A stretch of 64,000 bases of DNA from JAKFWF01 sp963750535. GTDB taxonomy: Bacteria; Pseudomonadota; Alphaproteobacteria; Rhizobiales; Hyphomicrobiaceae. The stretch lies in the NCBI GenBank assembly GCA_963750535.1, contig CAVVRF010000020.1:1-64000 (forward strand), in the 5' to 3' direction. Shown here piece after piece: positions 55,588 through 64,000 of the stretch (within the stretch, counting starts at the first letter, position 1; every line of letters begins with the position of its first letter). A program made the position numbers and the translations under genes. The notes below the pieces were generated by a model. It was given only the letters and a program-made list of their open reading frames with translations, had not been told where the DNA came from and did no database searches.

Positions 55588-56337
55588 TCAGGGCAAGCTC
55601 TTGTCCTCGAACCGGCACAGGTCCGCGATGATGCATTCGGCGCATTTGGGCTTGCGCGCGAGGCAGGTGTAGCGGCCATGCAGGATCAGCCAGTGGTGGG
55701 CATGCAGGCCATACGCCGGCGGCACGACGCGCTCGAGTGCGGCCTCGACCGCCTCGGGATCCTTGCCCGGGGCGAGGCCAGTTCGGTTGGCAACGCGGAA
55801 TACGTGCGTGTCGACCGCCATGGTCGGGCGCCCGAAGGCCATGTTGAGAACGACGTTCGCGGTCTTGCGGCCGACGCCCGGCAAACGCACCAGCGCATCG
55901 CGGTCGTCCGGTACGACCGCATTGTGATCATCGATCAGCGCTTGCGACAGCGCGATCACGTTCTTCGCCTTGTTGCGGTAGAGACCGATGGTCTTGATGT
56001 GGTCGCGCAGCCGCTCCTCGCCGAGCGCCAGCATCTTTTGCGGGGTATCGGCGATCGCGAACAGGGCGCGCGTGGCCTTGTTGACGCCGGCATCGGTCGC
56101 CTGGGCCGAGAGCACGACCGCGACCAGCAGCGTGAAGGCGTTCACGTGCTCCAGCTCTCCTCTCGGCTCGGGCTCGCGAGCGTGAAAGCGGCGGAAGATC
56201 TCCTCGATGACGGCCGGCTTCAGGCGGCTTGCCGCCTTGCCGCGCGCCGTGCCGCCCGATTCGCCTCGGGTCCGATGTGCGGCCGTCTTCGTTCTTGCGG
56301 TCACTCTGGCTGGCGACCGGCCGGGGAGAGGTTTCAT
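55588..56337 (-). CDS. nth: Endonuclease III
   Basis: About 249 residues. DNA glycosylase/AP lyase that removes oxidised pyrimidines. The helix-hairpin-helix LPGVGRKTANVVLN contains the catalytic Lys, VDTHVFRVANR the catalytic Asp, and the C-terminus has the [4Fe-4S] pattern C-x6-C-x2-C-x5-C (CLARKPKCAECIIADLC). It carries a 35-residue basic N-terminal extension relative to E. coli Nth, common in this class. The TauE gene lies downstream on the same strand. Confidence 0.94.
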   Translation of the reverse strand: MKPLPGRSPARVTARTKTAAHRTRGESGGTARGKAASRLKPAVIEEIFRRFHAREPEPRGELEHVNAFTLLVAVVLSAQATDAGVNKATRALFAIADTPQKMLALGEERLRDHIKTIGLYRNKAKNVIALSQALIDDHNAVVPDDRDALVRLPGVGRKTANVVLNMAFGRPTMAVDTHVFRVANRTGLAPGKDPEAVEAALERVVPPAYGLHAHHWLILHGRYTCLARKPKCAECIIADLCRFEDKSLP

Positions 56338-56451
56338 CGATGCCCTGACTTTTCTTGCAGGTGTGGAGCGACTACTGTCGACGGCGAGGCTCGTTTCGAA
56401 TGTGCCGCAGAACGAGGCGAACTTCGCGAAAGCGACATCAGGTTTGCGCAC

Positions 56452-56949
56452 ATGAGCGAAAATGACGACCCGAATCAAGCGTCTGAGCCGTTTCGCGCCG
56501 TGCTTTCCCCCTATCGATCGCTCGGTGCGCGAGGGTTTGTCACGCTGATGGCGGCGCTTTGCGCGGTCAACTTCGTCGTCGGAGTTGCATTCTGGAGCAT
56601 CGGCGCATGGCCCATTCTCGTGTTCTGCGGGCTCGATGTGGCCCTGATCTATATTGCGTTCAAACTCAATTACCGTGACGGCCGAGCCTATGAGACGGTC
56701 GACCTCACGCCGGAGCTTCTGACGGTGACGAGCGTCGATGCCTACGGCCGGCGGCGCGCGTTCGAATTCAATCCATACTGGGTGCGGGTCAATCTTCACG
56801 AGCATCACGACGGCCGCACCGAGCTCGAGCTTGCCCATCATGGCCGGCGGCTGGTGTTTGCGCGCTGTCTCAACGACGATGAGAAGCGCGAGTTCGCCGA
56901 GGCCCTGCGCCATGAGCTGGTGAGAGTGCGCCGCATGGTGGGGTTCTGA
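56452..56949 (+). CDS. DUF2244-family membrane protein
   Basis: 165 residues with two adjacent membrane segments (VTLMAALCAVNFVVGVAFW and WPILVFCGLDVALIYIAF), then a cytoplasmic beta-rich domain (YRDGRAYETVDLTPELLTVT, FNPYWVRVNLHEHHDG). This matches DUF2244, of unknown function, common in alphaproteobacteria and often next to nth, as here. Divergent from nth with 114 bp between. Confidence 0.87.
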   Translation: MSENDDPNQASEPFRAVLSPYRSLGARGFVTLMAALCAVNFVVGVAFWSIGAWPILVFCGLDVALIYIAFKLNYRDGRAYETVDLTPELLTVTSVDAYGRRRAFEFNPYWVRVNLHEHHDGRTELELAHHGRRLVFARCLNDDEKREFAEALRHELVRVRRMVGF

Positions 56950-57032
56950 TATCGGCTTTGCGGCACATCAATTGGCCCGGCACAGGCTGCTGCTAGATGC
57001 TGCCGGATTTCATGCCCTGGGAAGGACTGAGG

Positions 57033-57389
57033 ATGCGGAGCAGGCTCGGCATACTGGCGGCGATCGGTTGTCTGCTCGCCGACCCCGCCGTCGCGGCCGA
57101 GCAGACGACGCTGCAGCGCGGTCGCGCGCTTGCCGAGCAGTTGTGCGGCGAATGCCACGCCACCGGCGAGACGGGCGCCAGTCCGCACAAGATCACGCCG
57201 CCGTTTCGAACGCTCGCCGAACGCTTTCCGGTCGAGATGCTCGTCGAGGCATTGAAGACCGGGCAGATCTCAGGGCACGACGAGATGCCGATGTTCGTGC
57301 TGGAGATGGAGGACATGCAGGCGCTGATCGCCCATATCGACAGCTTCGCCGAGCCGGGCTCGCGCTATCTGGCGGCGCCGCCGAAGTGA
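57033..57389 (+). CDS. Small periplasmic c-type cytochrome
   Basis: 118 residues: signal peptide (SRLGILAAIGCLLADPAVAA), haem site CGECH, and a distal Met candidate in HDEMPMFVL. One class I cytochrome c domain. It probably shuttles electrons in the periplasm; partner unknown. GAAGGA lies upstream of the ATG at 57033, and in-frame ATGs at 56997 and 57012 would only lengthen the signal. Confidence 0.88.
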   Translation: MRSRLGILAAIGCLLADPAVAAEQTTLQRGRALAEQLCGECHATGETGASPHKITPPFRTLAERFPVEMLVEALKTGQISGHDEMPMFVLEMEDMQALIAHIDSFAEPGSRYLAAPPK

Positions 57390-57547
57390 CCGCCGGAAGC
57401 CGCTGGCGACTGCCGGCCGCCCGCTTCGTCGGCGCGCGGGCGACGCTATTGCCGGTCGCGGTCGAGGCCGACAGGTTTCGGGTCGCCACGCCGTAGCCGC
57501 TGCGATACATCCGCGCCAGGCCTCGCTAGCAACCAGGCAGGAACGCC

Positions 57548-58471
57548 ATGCTTCATCAAATCGACACCGCACCGATCCACTCCCTCGGCCCGGACCGCTC
57601 GCACGACTACGATCTCGTCCGCGTCGCCATCCGCTTTCTGACCGAAAACTGGGCCGACCAGCCGGATCTCAATTGCCTGGCGCGGCACTTGGGCCTGTCA
57701 GCGGCCCACTGCCAGAAGCTGTTCAAGCGGTGGTGCGGGCTGTCGCCGAAGGAGTTCGTGCAGGCGATCACTGTCGATCACGCCCGCGGGCTGTTGGGCA
57801 ACTCCGCCAGCGTGCTCGAGGCGGCGCACGAGGTCGGCCTGTCCGGCGGCGGACGCTTGCACGACCTGTTCGTCGATCACGAGGCGATGACGCCCGGCGA
57901 CTACAAGCGGCGCGGCGAAGGGCTGGAGATGGTCTATGGCTTCCACGCCTCGCCGTTCGGCGAGGTGCTGCTGCTCGCGACGACCGATCGCGGCGTCGCC
58001 GGCATCGCCTTTGTCGACGAGGACAAGAACCAGACCCGTGCCGAGGCGCTGGCCGACATGACGTCACGCTGGCCGGCGGCCAGTTATGTCGAGGCGCCGG
58101 AGAAGACCGCGCCGCACGCCGCGCGCATCTTTGATCCCGAGACGTGGCGGCCGGAGCAGCCGGTGCGGCTGGTGCTGATCGGCACCGATTTCGAGGTGCG
58201 CGTGTGGGAGACGCTGCTGCGGATCCCGATGGGCCGGGCAGTGAGCTACAGCGATATTGCCCGCCACCTCGGCAAGCCGCAGGCTTCGCGAGCGGTCGGC
58301 TCGGCCGTCGGCCGCAATCCGATCTCGTTCGTCGTGCCCTGCCACCGGGTCCTGCGCGGCGACGGCAGCCTCGGCGGCTACCACTGGGGTCTCACCCGCA
58401 AGAAGGCATTGATCGGCTGGGAGACCGGCCGCGTCGCGGCCGGCGGCGGCACGCCTGCCGCGCCGTTCTGA
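57548..58471 (+). CDS. ada: Ada-like protein: AraC-type HTH plus O6-methylguanine-DNA methyltransferase
   Basis: 307 residues. An AraC-type DNA-binding domain (residues 20-125) is followed by a methyltransferase domain with the acceptor Cys in VPCHRV and the active-site helix GRAVSYSDIARHLG. The N-terminal zinc/phosphotriester-repair domain of E. coli Ada, with its Cys38 sensor, is absent. The protein repairs O6-alkylguanine but is unlikely to sense damage by the classical route. GGCAGGAA precedes the start. Confidence 0.92.
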   Translation: MLHQIDTAPIHSLGPDRSHDYDLVRVAIRFLTENWADQPDLNCLARHLGLSAAHCQKLFKRWCGLSPKEFVQAITVDHARGLLGNSASVLEAAHEVGLSGGGRLHDLFVDHEAMTPGDYKRRGEGLEMVYGFHASPFGEVLLLATTDRGVAGIAFVDEDKNQTRAEALADMTSRWPAASYVEAPEKTAPHAARIFDPETWRPEQPVRLVLIGTDFEVRVWETLLRIPMGRAVSYSDIARHLGKPQASRAVGSAVGRNPISFVVPCHRVLRGDGSLGGYHWGLTRKKALIGWETGRVAAGGGTPAAPF

Positions 58472-58555
58472 CCCGCGAGTGCCGGACTGGACCGGTCGGC
58501 GAGGGCGCATTACTGCTGCGGTTCAACCACATGCAGCATGCCGCGAGCCGCTTCC

Positions 58556-59743
58556 ATGACCACCTCCGATGCCGGCCTAGAGATGCCACTCGATCCGCAG
58601 TGGGGCGAAATCCGCGAGGGGGTTCGCCGCGTCTGCGAAGGCTTTCCCAACGCCTATTGGATGAAGCTCGATCACGACGACGCCTATCCGGCTGAATTCG
58701 TCTCCGCGCTGACCGAGGCTGGCTACCTCGGCGCACTGATTCCGGAGGAATACGACGGCGCCGGCCTGCCGCTCTCCGCGGCGGTGGCGATCCTCGAGAC
58801 GATCCACTCGGAAGGCTGCAACGCGGCGGCGTGCCACGCCCAGATGTACACGATGGGGACCGTGCTCAAGCACGGCAATGCCGAGCAGAAGAAGAAGTAC
58901 CTGCCCGGCATCGCCGCCGGAACGCTTCGCCTGCAGGCGTTCGGCGTCACCGAGCCGACCACCGGCAGCGACACCACGCAACTCAAGACCCGGGCCGAGA
59001 AGAAGGGCAACGACCGCTACATCGTCAACGGCCAGAAAGTCTGGACCAGCCGGGTGATGCACTCGGACCTGATGCTGCTGCTCGCGCGCACGACGCCCGC
59101 CGACAAGGTGAGGAAGCGCTCGCAGGGACTGTCGGTGTTCCTCGTCGATCTGCGCGAGGCGAAGGGCAAGGGCATCGAGATGAAAAAGATCGATGCGATG
59201 ATCAATCACAATACCTGCGAGGTGTTCATCGATAATCTCGAGGTGCCGGCGGAGAACCTGATCGGGGTCGAGGGCGAAGGCTTCAAGTACATCGTCGACA
59301 GCATGAATGCCGAGCGCATCCTGATCGCCGGCGAATGCCTGGGCGACGCGCGCTATTTCACCCGTCGGGCGAGTGACTACGCGAGGGAGCGTGTCGTGTT
59401 CGGCCGACCGATCGGCCAGAACCAGGGCGTCCAGTTCCCGATCGCGCGCGCCTACGCCGACTACGTCGCCGCCGACCTCGTCGTCGCCAAGGCGGCGGCG
59501 CTGTTCGAGGCTGGCCGCGACTGCGGCGCCCACGCCAACATGGGCAAGATGCTCGCGGCGGACGCCGCCTGGAAGGCTGCCGAGGCCTGCATGCAGACGT
59601 TCGGCGGTTTCGCCTACGCCCGCGAGTACGGCATCGAGCGCAAGTGGCGGGAGACGAGGCTCTATCAGACGGCGCCGATCTCCACCAACATGGTGCTCGC
59701 GTACGTTGCCCAGCACGTCCTGGGGTTGCCGCGCAGCTATTAA
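58556..59743 (+). CDS. Acyl-CoA dehydrogenase
   Basis: 395 residues, the usual length. FAD-dependent oxidation of acyl-CoA. Family motifs are QAFGVTEPTTGSDT, the flavin-binding WTSR segment, and C-terminal QTFGGFAYAREYGIERKWRE leading to the substrate-binding end. The neighbours (ada, apaG) give no pathway hint. ATG 58556 starts the conserved region, and an ATG at 58538 adds six residues. Confidence 0.92.
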   Translation: MTTSDAGLEMPLDPQWGEIREGVRRVCEGFPNAYWMKLDHDDAYPAEFVSALTEAGYLGALIPEEYDGAGLPLSAAVAILETIHSEGCNAAACHAQMYTMGTVLKHGNAEQKKKYLPGIAAGTLRLQAFGVTEPTTGSDTTQLKTRAEKKGNDRYIVNGQKVWTSRVMHSDLMLLLARTTPADKVRKRSQGLSVFLVDLREAKGKGIEMKKIDAMINHNTCEVFIDNLEVPAENLIGVEGEGFKYIVDSMNAERILIAGECLGDARYFTRRASDYARERVVFGRPIGQNQGVQFPIARAYADYVAADLVVAKAAALFEAGRDCGAHANMGKMLAADAAWKAAEACMQTFGGFAYAREYGIERKWRETRLYQTAPISTNMVLAYVAQHVLGLPRSY

Positions 59744-59873
59744 CCGGATGGCAAGGACCATCGCCATGCCTGCGGCGTCGGCAACGGCCGCGAGTTGCTG
59801 CTTGACCGCCGCCGGTCGCGATCTAAACTTTGCCGGTCGCATCACACATCTGCCTGCAGCCCCGAGAGCAGCC

Positions 59874-60266
59874 ATGTACGAATCCGTGACACGCGGCATC
59901 CGCGTCCGCGTGAGCCCAGAATTCAAGTCCGAGCGGTCGACGCCGGAGGAGAACTACTACTTCTGGACCTATACCGTTGAGATCATCAACGAGGGCACCG
60001 AGGCAATGCACTTGCGCAGCAGGGTCTGGCAAATCACCGATACGCGCGGTCATCAGCAGGAGGTTCGCGGCCCCGGCGTGGTCGGCCAGACGCCGGTGAT
60101 CGCCGCCGGCGAGTGCTTCAGCTACACCTCGGGCTGTCCGCTGCGCACGCCTTCCGGCATCATGGTCGGCAGCTACCAGATGGCCGACGAATCGGGTCGC
60201 CTGTTCGACATCGCAATTCCCGCCTTCTCGCTCGATAGCCCGTTCGTGCAGCGGCGCATGAACTGA
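59874..60266 (+). CDS. apaG: ApaG-domain protein
   Basis: 130 residues, a single fibronectin-III-like beta fold. Conserved stretches: YTVEIINEGTEAMHLRSRVW, EVRGPGVVGQTPVIAAGE and GSYQMADESG. ApaG is linked to Co/Mg homeostasis and pyrophosphate binding; its molecular role is unsettled. It lies 15 bp before argE on the same strand. Confidence 0.93.
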   Translation: MYESVTRGIRVRVSPEFKSERSTPEENYYFWTYTVEIINEGTEAMHLRSRVWQITDTRGHQQEVRGPGVVGQTPVIAAGECFSYTSGCPLRTPSGIMVGSYQMADESGRLFDIAIPAFSLDSPFVQRRMN

Positions 60267-60281
60267 ACCTGGAAAGACAAC

Positions 60282-61439
60282 ATGCAAGCTCAAGTCATGT
60301 CGGCCAAGGAAATGCTGGGCCGGCTGGTGGCCTTCGATACCACGAGCGTGAAGACCAATATTCCCATGGCCGAGTTCGTCCGCGACTATTTGGCGGGCCA
60401 CGGCGTCGAGAGCTTCATGGTGCCGGCCGAGAACGGCATCCACGCGAGCCTGTTCGCGACCATCGGTCCGGCCGGTGATGGCGGCATCGGCCTGTCCGGC
60501 CACATGGACGTCGTCCCGGTTGCCGATCAGTCCTGGGACAGCGACCCCTTCACCATGGTCGAGCGCGACGGCCGCCTCTATGGTCGCGGCACCTGCGACA
60601 TGAAGGGCTACCTGGCCTGCGTCCTCGCGGCGGTGCCGATGTTCAAGAAGCGCAAGCTCGGCGTGCCGATCCACATCGTATTCTCCTACGACGAGGAGGT
60701 CGGCTGCACCGGCGTGCGGCCGATGATCGACGAGTTCGGCACGCGGCTCGCCAAGCCCCGCCTGGTGTTCGTCGGCGAGCCGACCAGCATGACGGTGGTC
60801 GACGCGCACAAGGGCGGCGCACGCTATCGCATCGAGCTGACCGGGCACCCGGTGCATTCGAGCAAGGCGCCGCTCGGCGTCAACGCCGTGACCTATGGCG
60901 GCGAGCTGCTGGCCGAGCTCAACAAGATGGCGGCCGACCTCAAGGCGCTGCCGCACAACCACCGCTTCGATCCGCCCTGGCACACGCTGACCGTGACGCA
61001 GTTCCATGGCGGCACCTCGAGCAACATCGTGCCGGGCTCGTGCTGGATCGGCTGGGAGATCCGCGCCATGCCGGGCTTCGACCTGAAGCCTTGGGAGGCG
61101 CGCATCAAGGCCGCCGCCGCGCGCCTCGTGCCGCAGATGAAGCAGATCGCGCCGGAGGCCGACATCGTCGTTCGCCAGACCGGGAACGTGCCGCCGTTCG
61201 GGGCCGACGCCGGCTCCGAGGTCGTCACCCTGTGCCAGAAGCTCGCCGGGCAGAACGAGGTGTTCGCCGTGCCGTACGGCACCGAGGCCGGCCTGTTCCA
61301 GATGGGCGGCGTGCCGGCGGTCGTGTGCGGCCCCGGCGACATCGCCCAGGCTCACACCGCCAACGAGTGGATCGAGGTCGCCGAGCTCGACAAGTGCATG
61401 GGCTTCCTCGAGCGGCTCGCCGACTGGGCCAGCGTTTGA
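60282..61439 (+). CDS. argE: Acetylornithine deacetylase
   Basis: 385 residues, M20 metallopeptidase family. Removes acetyl from N2-acetylornithine in arginine synthesis. Zinc-site motifs: GHMDVVP, YGRGTCDMKGYL and the catalytic Glu in SYDEEVGC. The C-terminal His lies in the GPGDIAQAHTANEWI segment. GGAAAG precedes the ATG; a second ATG occurs five codons later. Related succinyl-diaminopimelate desuccinylases differ in these segments, so ArgE is preferred. Confidence 0.92.
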   Translation: MQAQVMSAKEMLGRLVAFDTTSVKTNIPMAEFVRDYLAGHGVESFMVPAENGIHASLFATIGPAGDGGIGLSGHMDVVPVADQSWDSDPFTMVERDGRLYGRGTCDMKGYLACVLAAVPMFKKRKLGVPIHIVFSYDEEVGCTGVRPMIDEFGTRLAKPRLVFVGEPTSMTVVDAHKGGARYRIELTGHPVHSSKAPLGVNAVTYGGELLAELNKMAADLKALPHNHRFDPPWHTLTVTQFHGGTSSNIVPGSCWIGWEIRAMPGFDLKPWEARIKAAAARLVPQMKQIAPEADIVVRQTGNVPPFGADAGSEVVTLCQKLAGQNEVFAVPYGTEAGLFQMGGVPAVVCGPGDIAQAHTANEWIEVAELDKCMGFLERLADWASV

Positions 61440-61968
61440 GCCGGTGACGGGGCGCCCGCTATCTCGCGGCGGACCTGGTTCGTGGTGTTGATACAAGCTT
61501 GACGCTCCGGCGGTTCTGCAAAGGGGAACTTGTTTCTGTTTTTTCCCCTCTGGAAGCGAGGGGGAGCGGGGCGGCCGTGGTCCACGGCGGTCTTCCGCAG
61601 TTGGCATTGAAGTGGGCCAGAGCCACCCCATTGCTCGGACGGATGTTTCGGTCACGCCGCGCCCCAGGGCCTATGATCTCGAGGGGGTGCCCTCCGCCAT
61701 TACCACCTCGTCTTAGAGGCGCGCGACATCGTCCGGCCGTCACCGCCGCGTGCGGGATTGTTTGACCGGACCGTCCTATTCCGCCTCCGCACCAGAACGC
61801 CTTCGAAGCACGCCCTCGATGAAGCGGAACGAGGGCAGTATCGCATGGGGGTGGAGTGCGTGGATAAGTTGGGGGAGTGGAGGTGGTGAATGGCGAGTGG
61901 TGAGTAGTGAGTGGGGAGTGGGCAGAAGGATAGGAAATGGGAAGTGGGGAGTAAACCTTCAGGACCTA
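61440..61968. other. Intergenic region without a supported gene
   Basis: About 530 bp after argE. No frame has a credible ribosome site or family resemblance. A plus-strand frame at 61499-61765 reads like Pro/Arg-rich repeat DNA. It holds a purine-rich low-complexity tract near its right end and leads into the direct repeat that flanks the IS4-type element. Confidence 0.5.
61859..61955 (+). repeat. Purine-rich low-complexity tract
   Basis: Repeated variations of GAGTGG and GTGAGTAG with very few pyrimidines on the plus strand, then a GGAAATGGGAAGTGGGG segment. It looks like a degenerated short tandem repeat; strand slippage or an unusual DNA structure is possible. Confidence 0.55.
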
Positions 61969-62275
61969 GCGGAATGGCAACGGGCGCGCACGGTTCCCCT
62001 CTCCCCCGCCACTTCGGGGGAGAGGGCAGAGGCCGGCGTTCTTGCCGGCCGAGGGTGAGGGGCGGCCGCTTGCTCGCAAGCCAACGCCCACCTCCAAGAG
62101 CCAAGTTCTTGGCGGCATTCGAGCAAATAGCCGCCCCTCACCCTAACCCTCTCCCCCCGCGCGCCAAATGCGCTTGGGGGAGAGGGAAAGGTCACCGGCG
62201 GCATCAACACAGGTGTCATCCTCGGCCTCGTGCCGAGGACCCATCGCGCAGCGTCAATGGTTGCAGCGGTCGGCG
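61969..62275 (+). repeat. Left copy of a ~310-bp direct repeat flanking the IS4-type element
   Basis: Begins GCGGAATGGCAACGG and ends TTGCAGCGGTCGGCG. Contains two REP-like palindromes (about 61992-62064 and 62130-62190) in inverted orientation, separated by a spacer with GGCGGCATTCGAGCAAATAG, followed by a tail with CAACACAGGTGTCATCCTCG. The right copy (63687-64000) has the same order with scattered base changes. Confidence 0.8.
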
Positions 62276-62327
62276 CGCGTCGAGCCGCTTTGCCTGGCCG
62301 CTGGCCAATCGCTCGCGGCACCATGGG

Positions 62328-63653
62328 TCCTCGGGCCAAGCCCACGGCTGTCCGGTTTAATTTGATCCGTCATCGTTACAACGCCAGATCGATCTGCGCG
62401 CTCGGCATCTTTGCCGGTGGTGGCTCGGGTTCGGCGAGGGTGTGGATCGATTTTGCGTGCATCAGGTTGGCGCGGACGAGGCGGGCGAACGTGAGCGGGC
62501 TGGCAACGGCGTTGTGGGCCGCGTGCGCCATGCGCACCAGCAGGTAGGCGATCATTGCCACAGTCAATTGAATGCGAACGGCATTTTCGGTTGTACCAAG
62601 GAATCTCTTGATCTTGAGGTTCTGCTTGACCCAGCGAAAGAACAGCTCGATCTGCCAGCGGGTTTTATAGAGATCGGCGATCACCTCCGCCGGCGATGTC
62701 AGATCGTTGCTGATGATGCGCAGCTTCTTGCCCGTGTCGATGATGATGTGAACCTCGCGCAGGTCTTGAGGCAGCGGATGCTGACGGGTGTTCTTCAGAC
62801 GCCCGCTGAGGCGCACGGTGCGATCCAGCACGACACGGCCACGCGCCACGACATCGTCACCGAGCGCGCGCTCGGCCACCAGCGTCGTCTTGGTGTGCGA
62901 CTTCAGCCGCGTGACGAACCGGCAGCCCTTCGCGGCGAGCTTCGCCCACCATGCAAAATCGTGATCGCCGAGATGAAGACGTACGTCGCGCCCGTCTCGA
63001 TCGGCATGCCTTTGGCGGCGTTGATATCGCTGTTGCGTCGCGGCGTGACGGCGAAATGCACCGGTGTCGCGGCGTCCGGATCGTACACGACGTGCATCTT
63101 GGCGCCGGCGCCGTGCGCCTCGTAGGACGCCCATTTGGACGACAGATCAGTGAGCGAGACGCTCGTCGAAATCGATCAACCGCACCGCCTCGTTGGTGTT
63201 GCGCCGCAGGCCCGGATGGGCCTGCCGCAGCAGCACCTGGAACAGCTCGACAAAAACATCGGCCGGGCGCCGCCGGTTGGCGTCGGCCAGCGTCGAGCGC
63301 TTCGGCGCCTTGATGCCTAGATGATAAAGCCGGTTCGTGTGGCTCTCGAGCGTCGCCTCGATCTCACGCAGGCTGCTCGCGCCCGACAGTTGCGCGTGAA
63401 CGAGCGCCACGAACTGGCTCTTCGTCGACAGCGTGCGCACGTGCTTGTCAGCCTCGTGCCTGTCCACCAGACGCGCGAACGTGTGCCACGGCATCGGCTT
63501 CAACAGCTGGTGAATCAAGCTATTATGGTGCCGCATGGTATTGGCTCTTCCGTGTCGAGTTCGCCGGCAAGCTTCTCAAAATCACGGTTGAATCAATGCC
63601 ATGCTCCAAGGCCAGAAGTTTTAAACCGGACAGCCGTGGGCCAAGCCCGAGGA
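62328..63653 (-). mobile_element. IS4-type insertion element (limits tentative)
   Basis: The transposase lies between inverted copies of a 33-bp sequence (TCCTCGGG...GTCCGGTTTAA). The left copy is 62328-62360 and the right copy, reversed, is 63621-63653, with about 28 matching positions. They may be the element ends or part of a host repeat the element landed in. No target duplication could be fixed. Confidence 0.4.
62376..63536 (-). pseudogene. IS4-family transposase (DUF4372 + DDE), two indels
   Basis: About 386 residues over the full span. The N-terminus (HNSLIHQLLKPMPWHTFARL) is the DUF4372 domain. The catalytic core has the first Asp in RLIDS, and the canonical Y-x2-R-x3-E-x6-K box in YKTRWQIELFFRWVKQ. 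An extra base near 63170 and a missing base (or two extra) near 62974 break the frame. The second break hits the codon of the expected second catalytic Asp (YVF-D-LG). As given the enzyme is inactive. The indels resemble the suspected sequencing errors elsewhere, so the real copy may be intact. Confidence 0.82.
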
Positions 63654-63686
63654 TGACGGCGATGGGGCGGTGGGCAGACGACGCTC

Positions 63687-64000
63687 GCGGAATGGCAACG
63701 GGTACGCACGGTTCCCCTCTCCCCCGCCCCTTCGGGGGAGAGGGCCGAGGCCGGCGTTCTCGCCGGCCGAGGGTGAGGGGCGGCCGCTTGTTCGGAGCCA
63801 ACGCTCAACCGTCCGAGAGTCAAGCTTCGGGCGGCATTCGAGCAAATAGCCGCCCCTCTCCCTGACCCTCTCCCCCCGCGCGCGAAATCGCGCGCCTGGG
63901 GGAGAGGGAAAGGTGACCGGCGCGGCGATCAACACAGGTGTCATCCTCGGCCTCGTGCCTAGGACCCATCGCGCAACGTCAATGGTTGCAGTGGTCGGCG
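63687..64000 (+). repeat. Right copy of the ~310-bp direct repeat (runs to the window edge)
   Basis: Begins GCGGAATGGCAACGG and ends TTGCAGTGGTCGGCG exactly at the last base, so it probably continues beyond. Same order as the left copy: inverted REP-like palindromes (63712-63785 and 63850-63912), GGCGGCATTCGAGCAAATAG spacer, and the CAACACAGGTGTCATCCTCG tail. The 150 bp between the transposase start and this repeat hold no gene. Confidence 0.8.

Overview
The window is GC-rich, densely coded chromosomal DNA of an alphaproteobacterium. A member of the Hyphomicrobiales (Rhizobiales) or a neighbouring order is likeliest. This rests on an R. etli-type asparaginase, a Sinorhizobium CyaC-like redox cyclase, the MoxR-DUF58-DUF4159 cluster, COG4671 glycosyltransferases and dispersed palindromic CCCTCTCCCCC-type intergenic repeats. 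Species cannot be named from the sequence alone. Almost all genes are household or metabolic. Mobile DNA is limited to an IS200-type element at the left edge and an IS4-type element, flanked by long direct repeats, at the right edge.

Layout. 1-640: IS200 element. 0.7-3.7 kb: TRAP transporter membrane subunits (dctM, dctQ). 3.9-5.4 kb: an Mrp Fe-S carrier with an HCF101-like DUF971 tail. 5.5-9.2 kb: hydrolase, asparaginase, prfC. 9.2-20.4 kb: LysE/AraC pair, moaB, sugar-acid dehydratase, two small unknown proteins, an orphan solute-binding protein, luciferase-like oxidoreductase, MFS protein, crotonase and CoA transferase. 20.4-22.3 kb: asnB. 22.4-26.1 kb: TetR-HlyD-ABC-ABC2 efflux operon with a visible TetR operator. 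26.2-31.6 kb (minus): ABC-exporter-like protein with a degenerate ATPase, then a cyclic-nucleotide-binding protein, a CyaC-like haem/[2Fe-2S] cyclase and a DUF3307 protein. 31.9-43.5 kb (plus, divergent): four glycosyltransferases, a polysaccharide deacetylase and a complete peptide-type ABC importer, nearly all joined by ATGA stop-start overlaps. 43.5-50.6 kb (minus): MoxR-DUF58-DUF4159-vWA-like cluster. 50.6-61.4 kb: mixed single genes, including nth, a shortened ada, an acyl-CoA dehydrogenase, apaG and argE. 61.4-64 kb: repeats and a frameshifted IS4-family transposase.

How genes work together. The 26-31.6 kb operon puts a redox/quinone-sensing cAMP producer, a small cNMP receptor and an export-like membrane protein without recognisable ATPase residues in one transcript. 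It faces a glycan-synthesis operon across about 300 bp of non-coding DNA. This pair is the best candidate here for an undescribed system, perhaps redox/cAMP-controlled surface glycan synthesis plus uptake.

Quality note. At least 20 single- or double-base indels break otherwise intact genes (dctM, a hydrolase, prfC five times, asnB, tetR, hlyD, the ABC-like gene four times, two glycosyltransferases, the deacetylase, one permease and the IS4 transposase twice). Most are one extra base, and the reading resumes perfectly afterwards. I read these mainly as uncorrected sequencing or assembly errors and annotate each gene over its full span.
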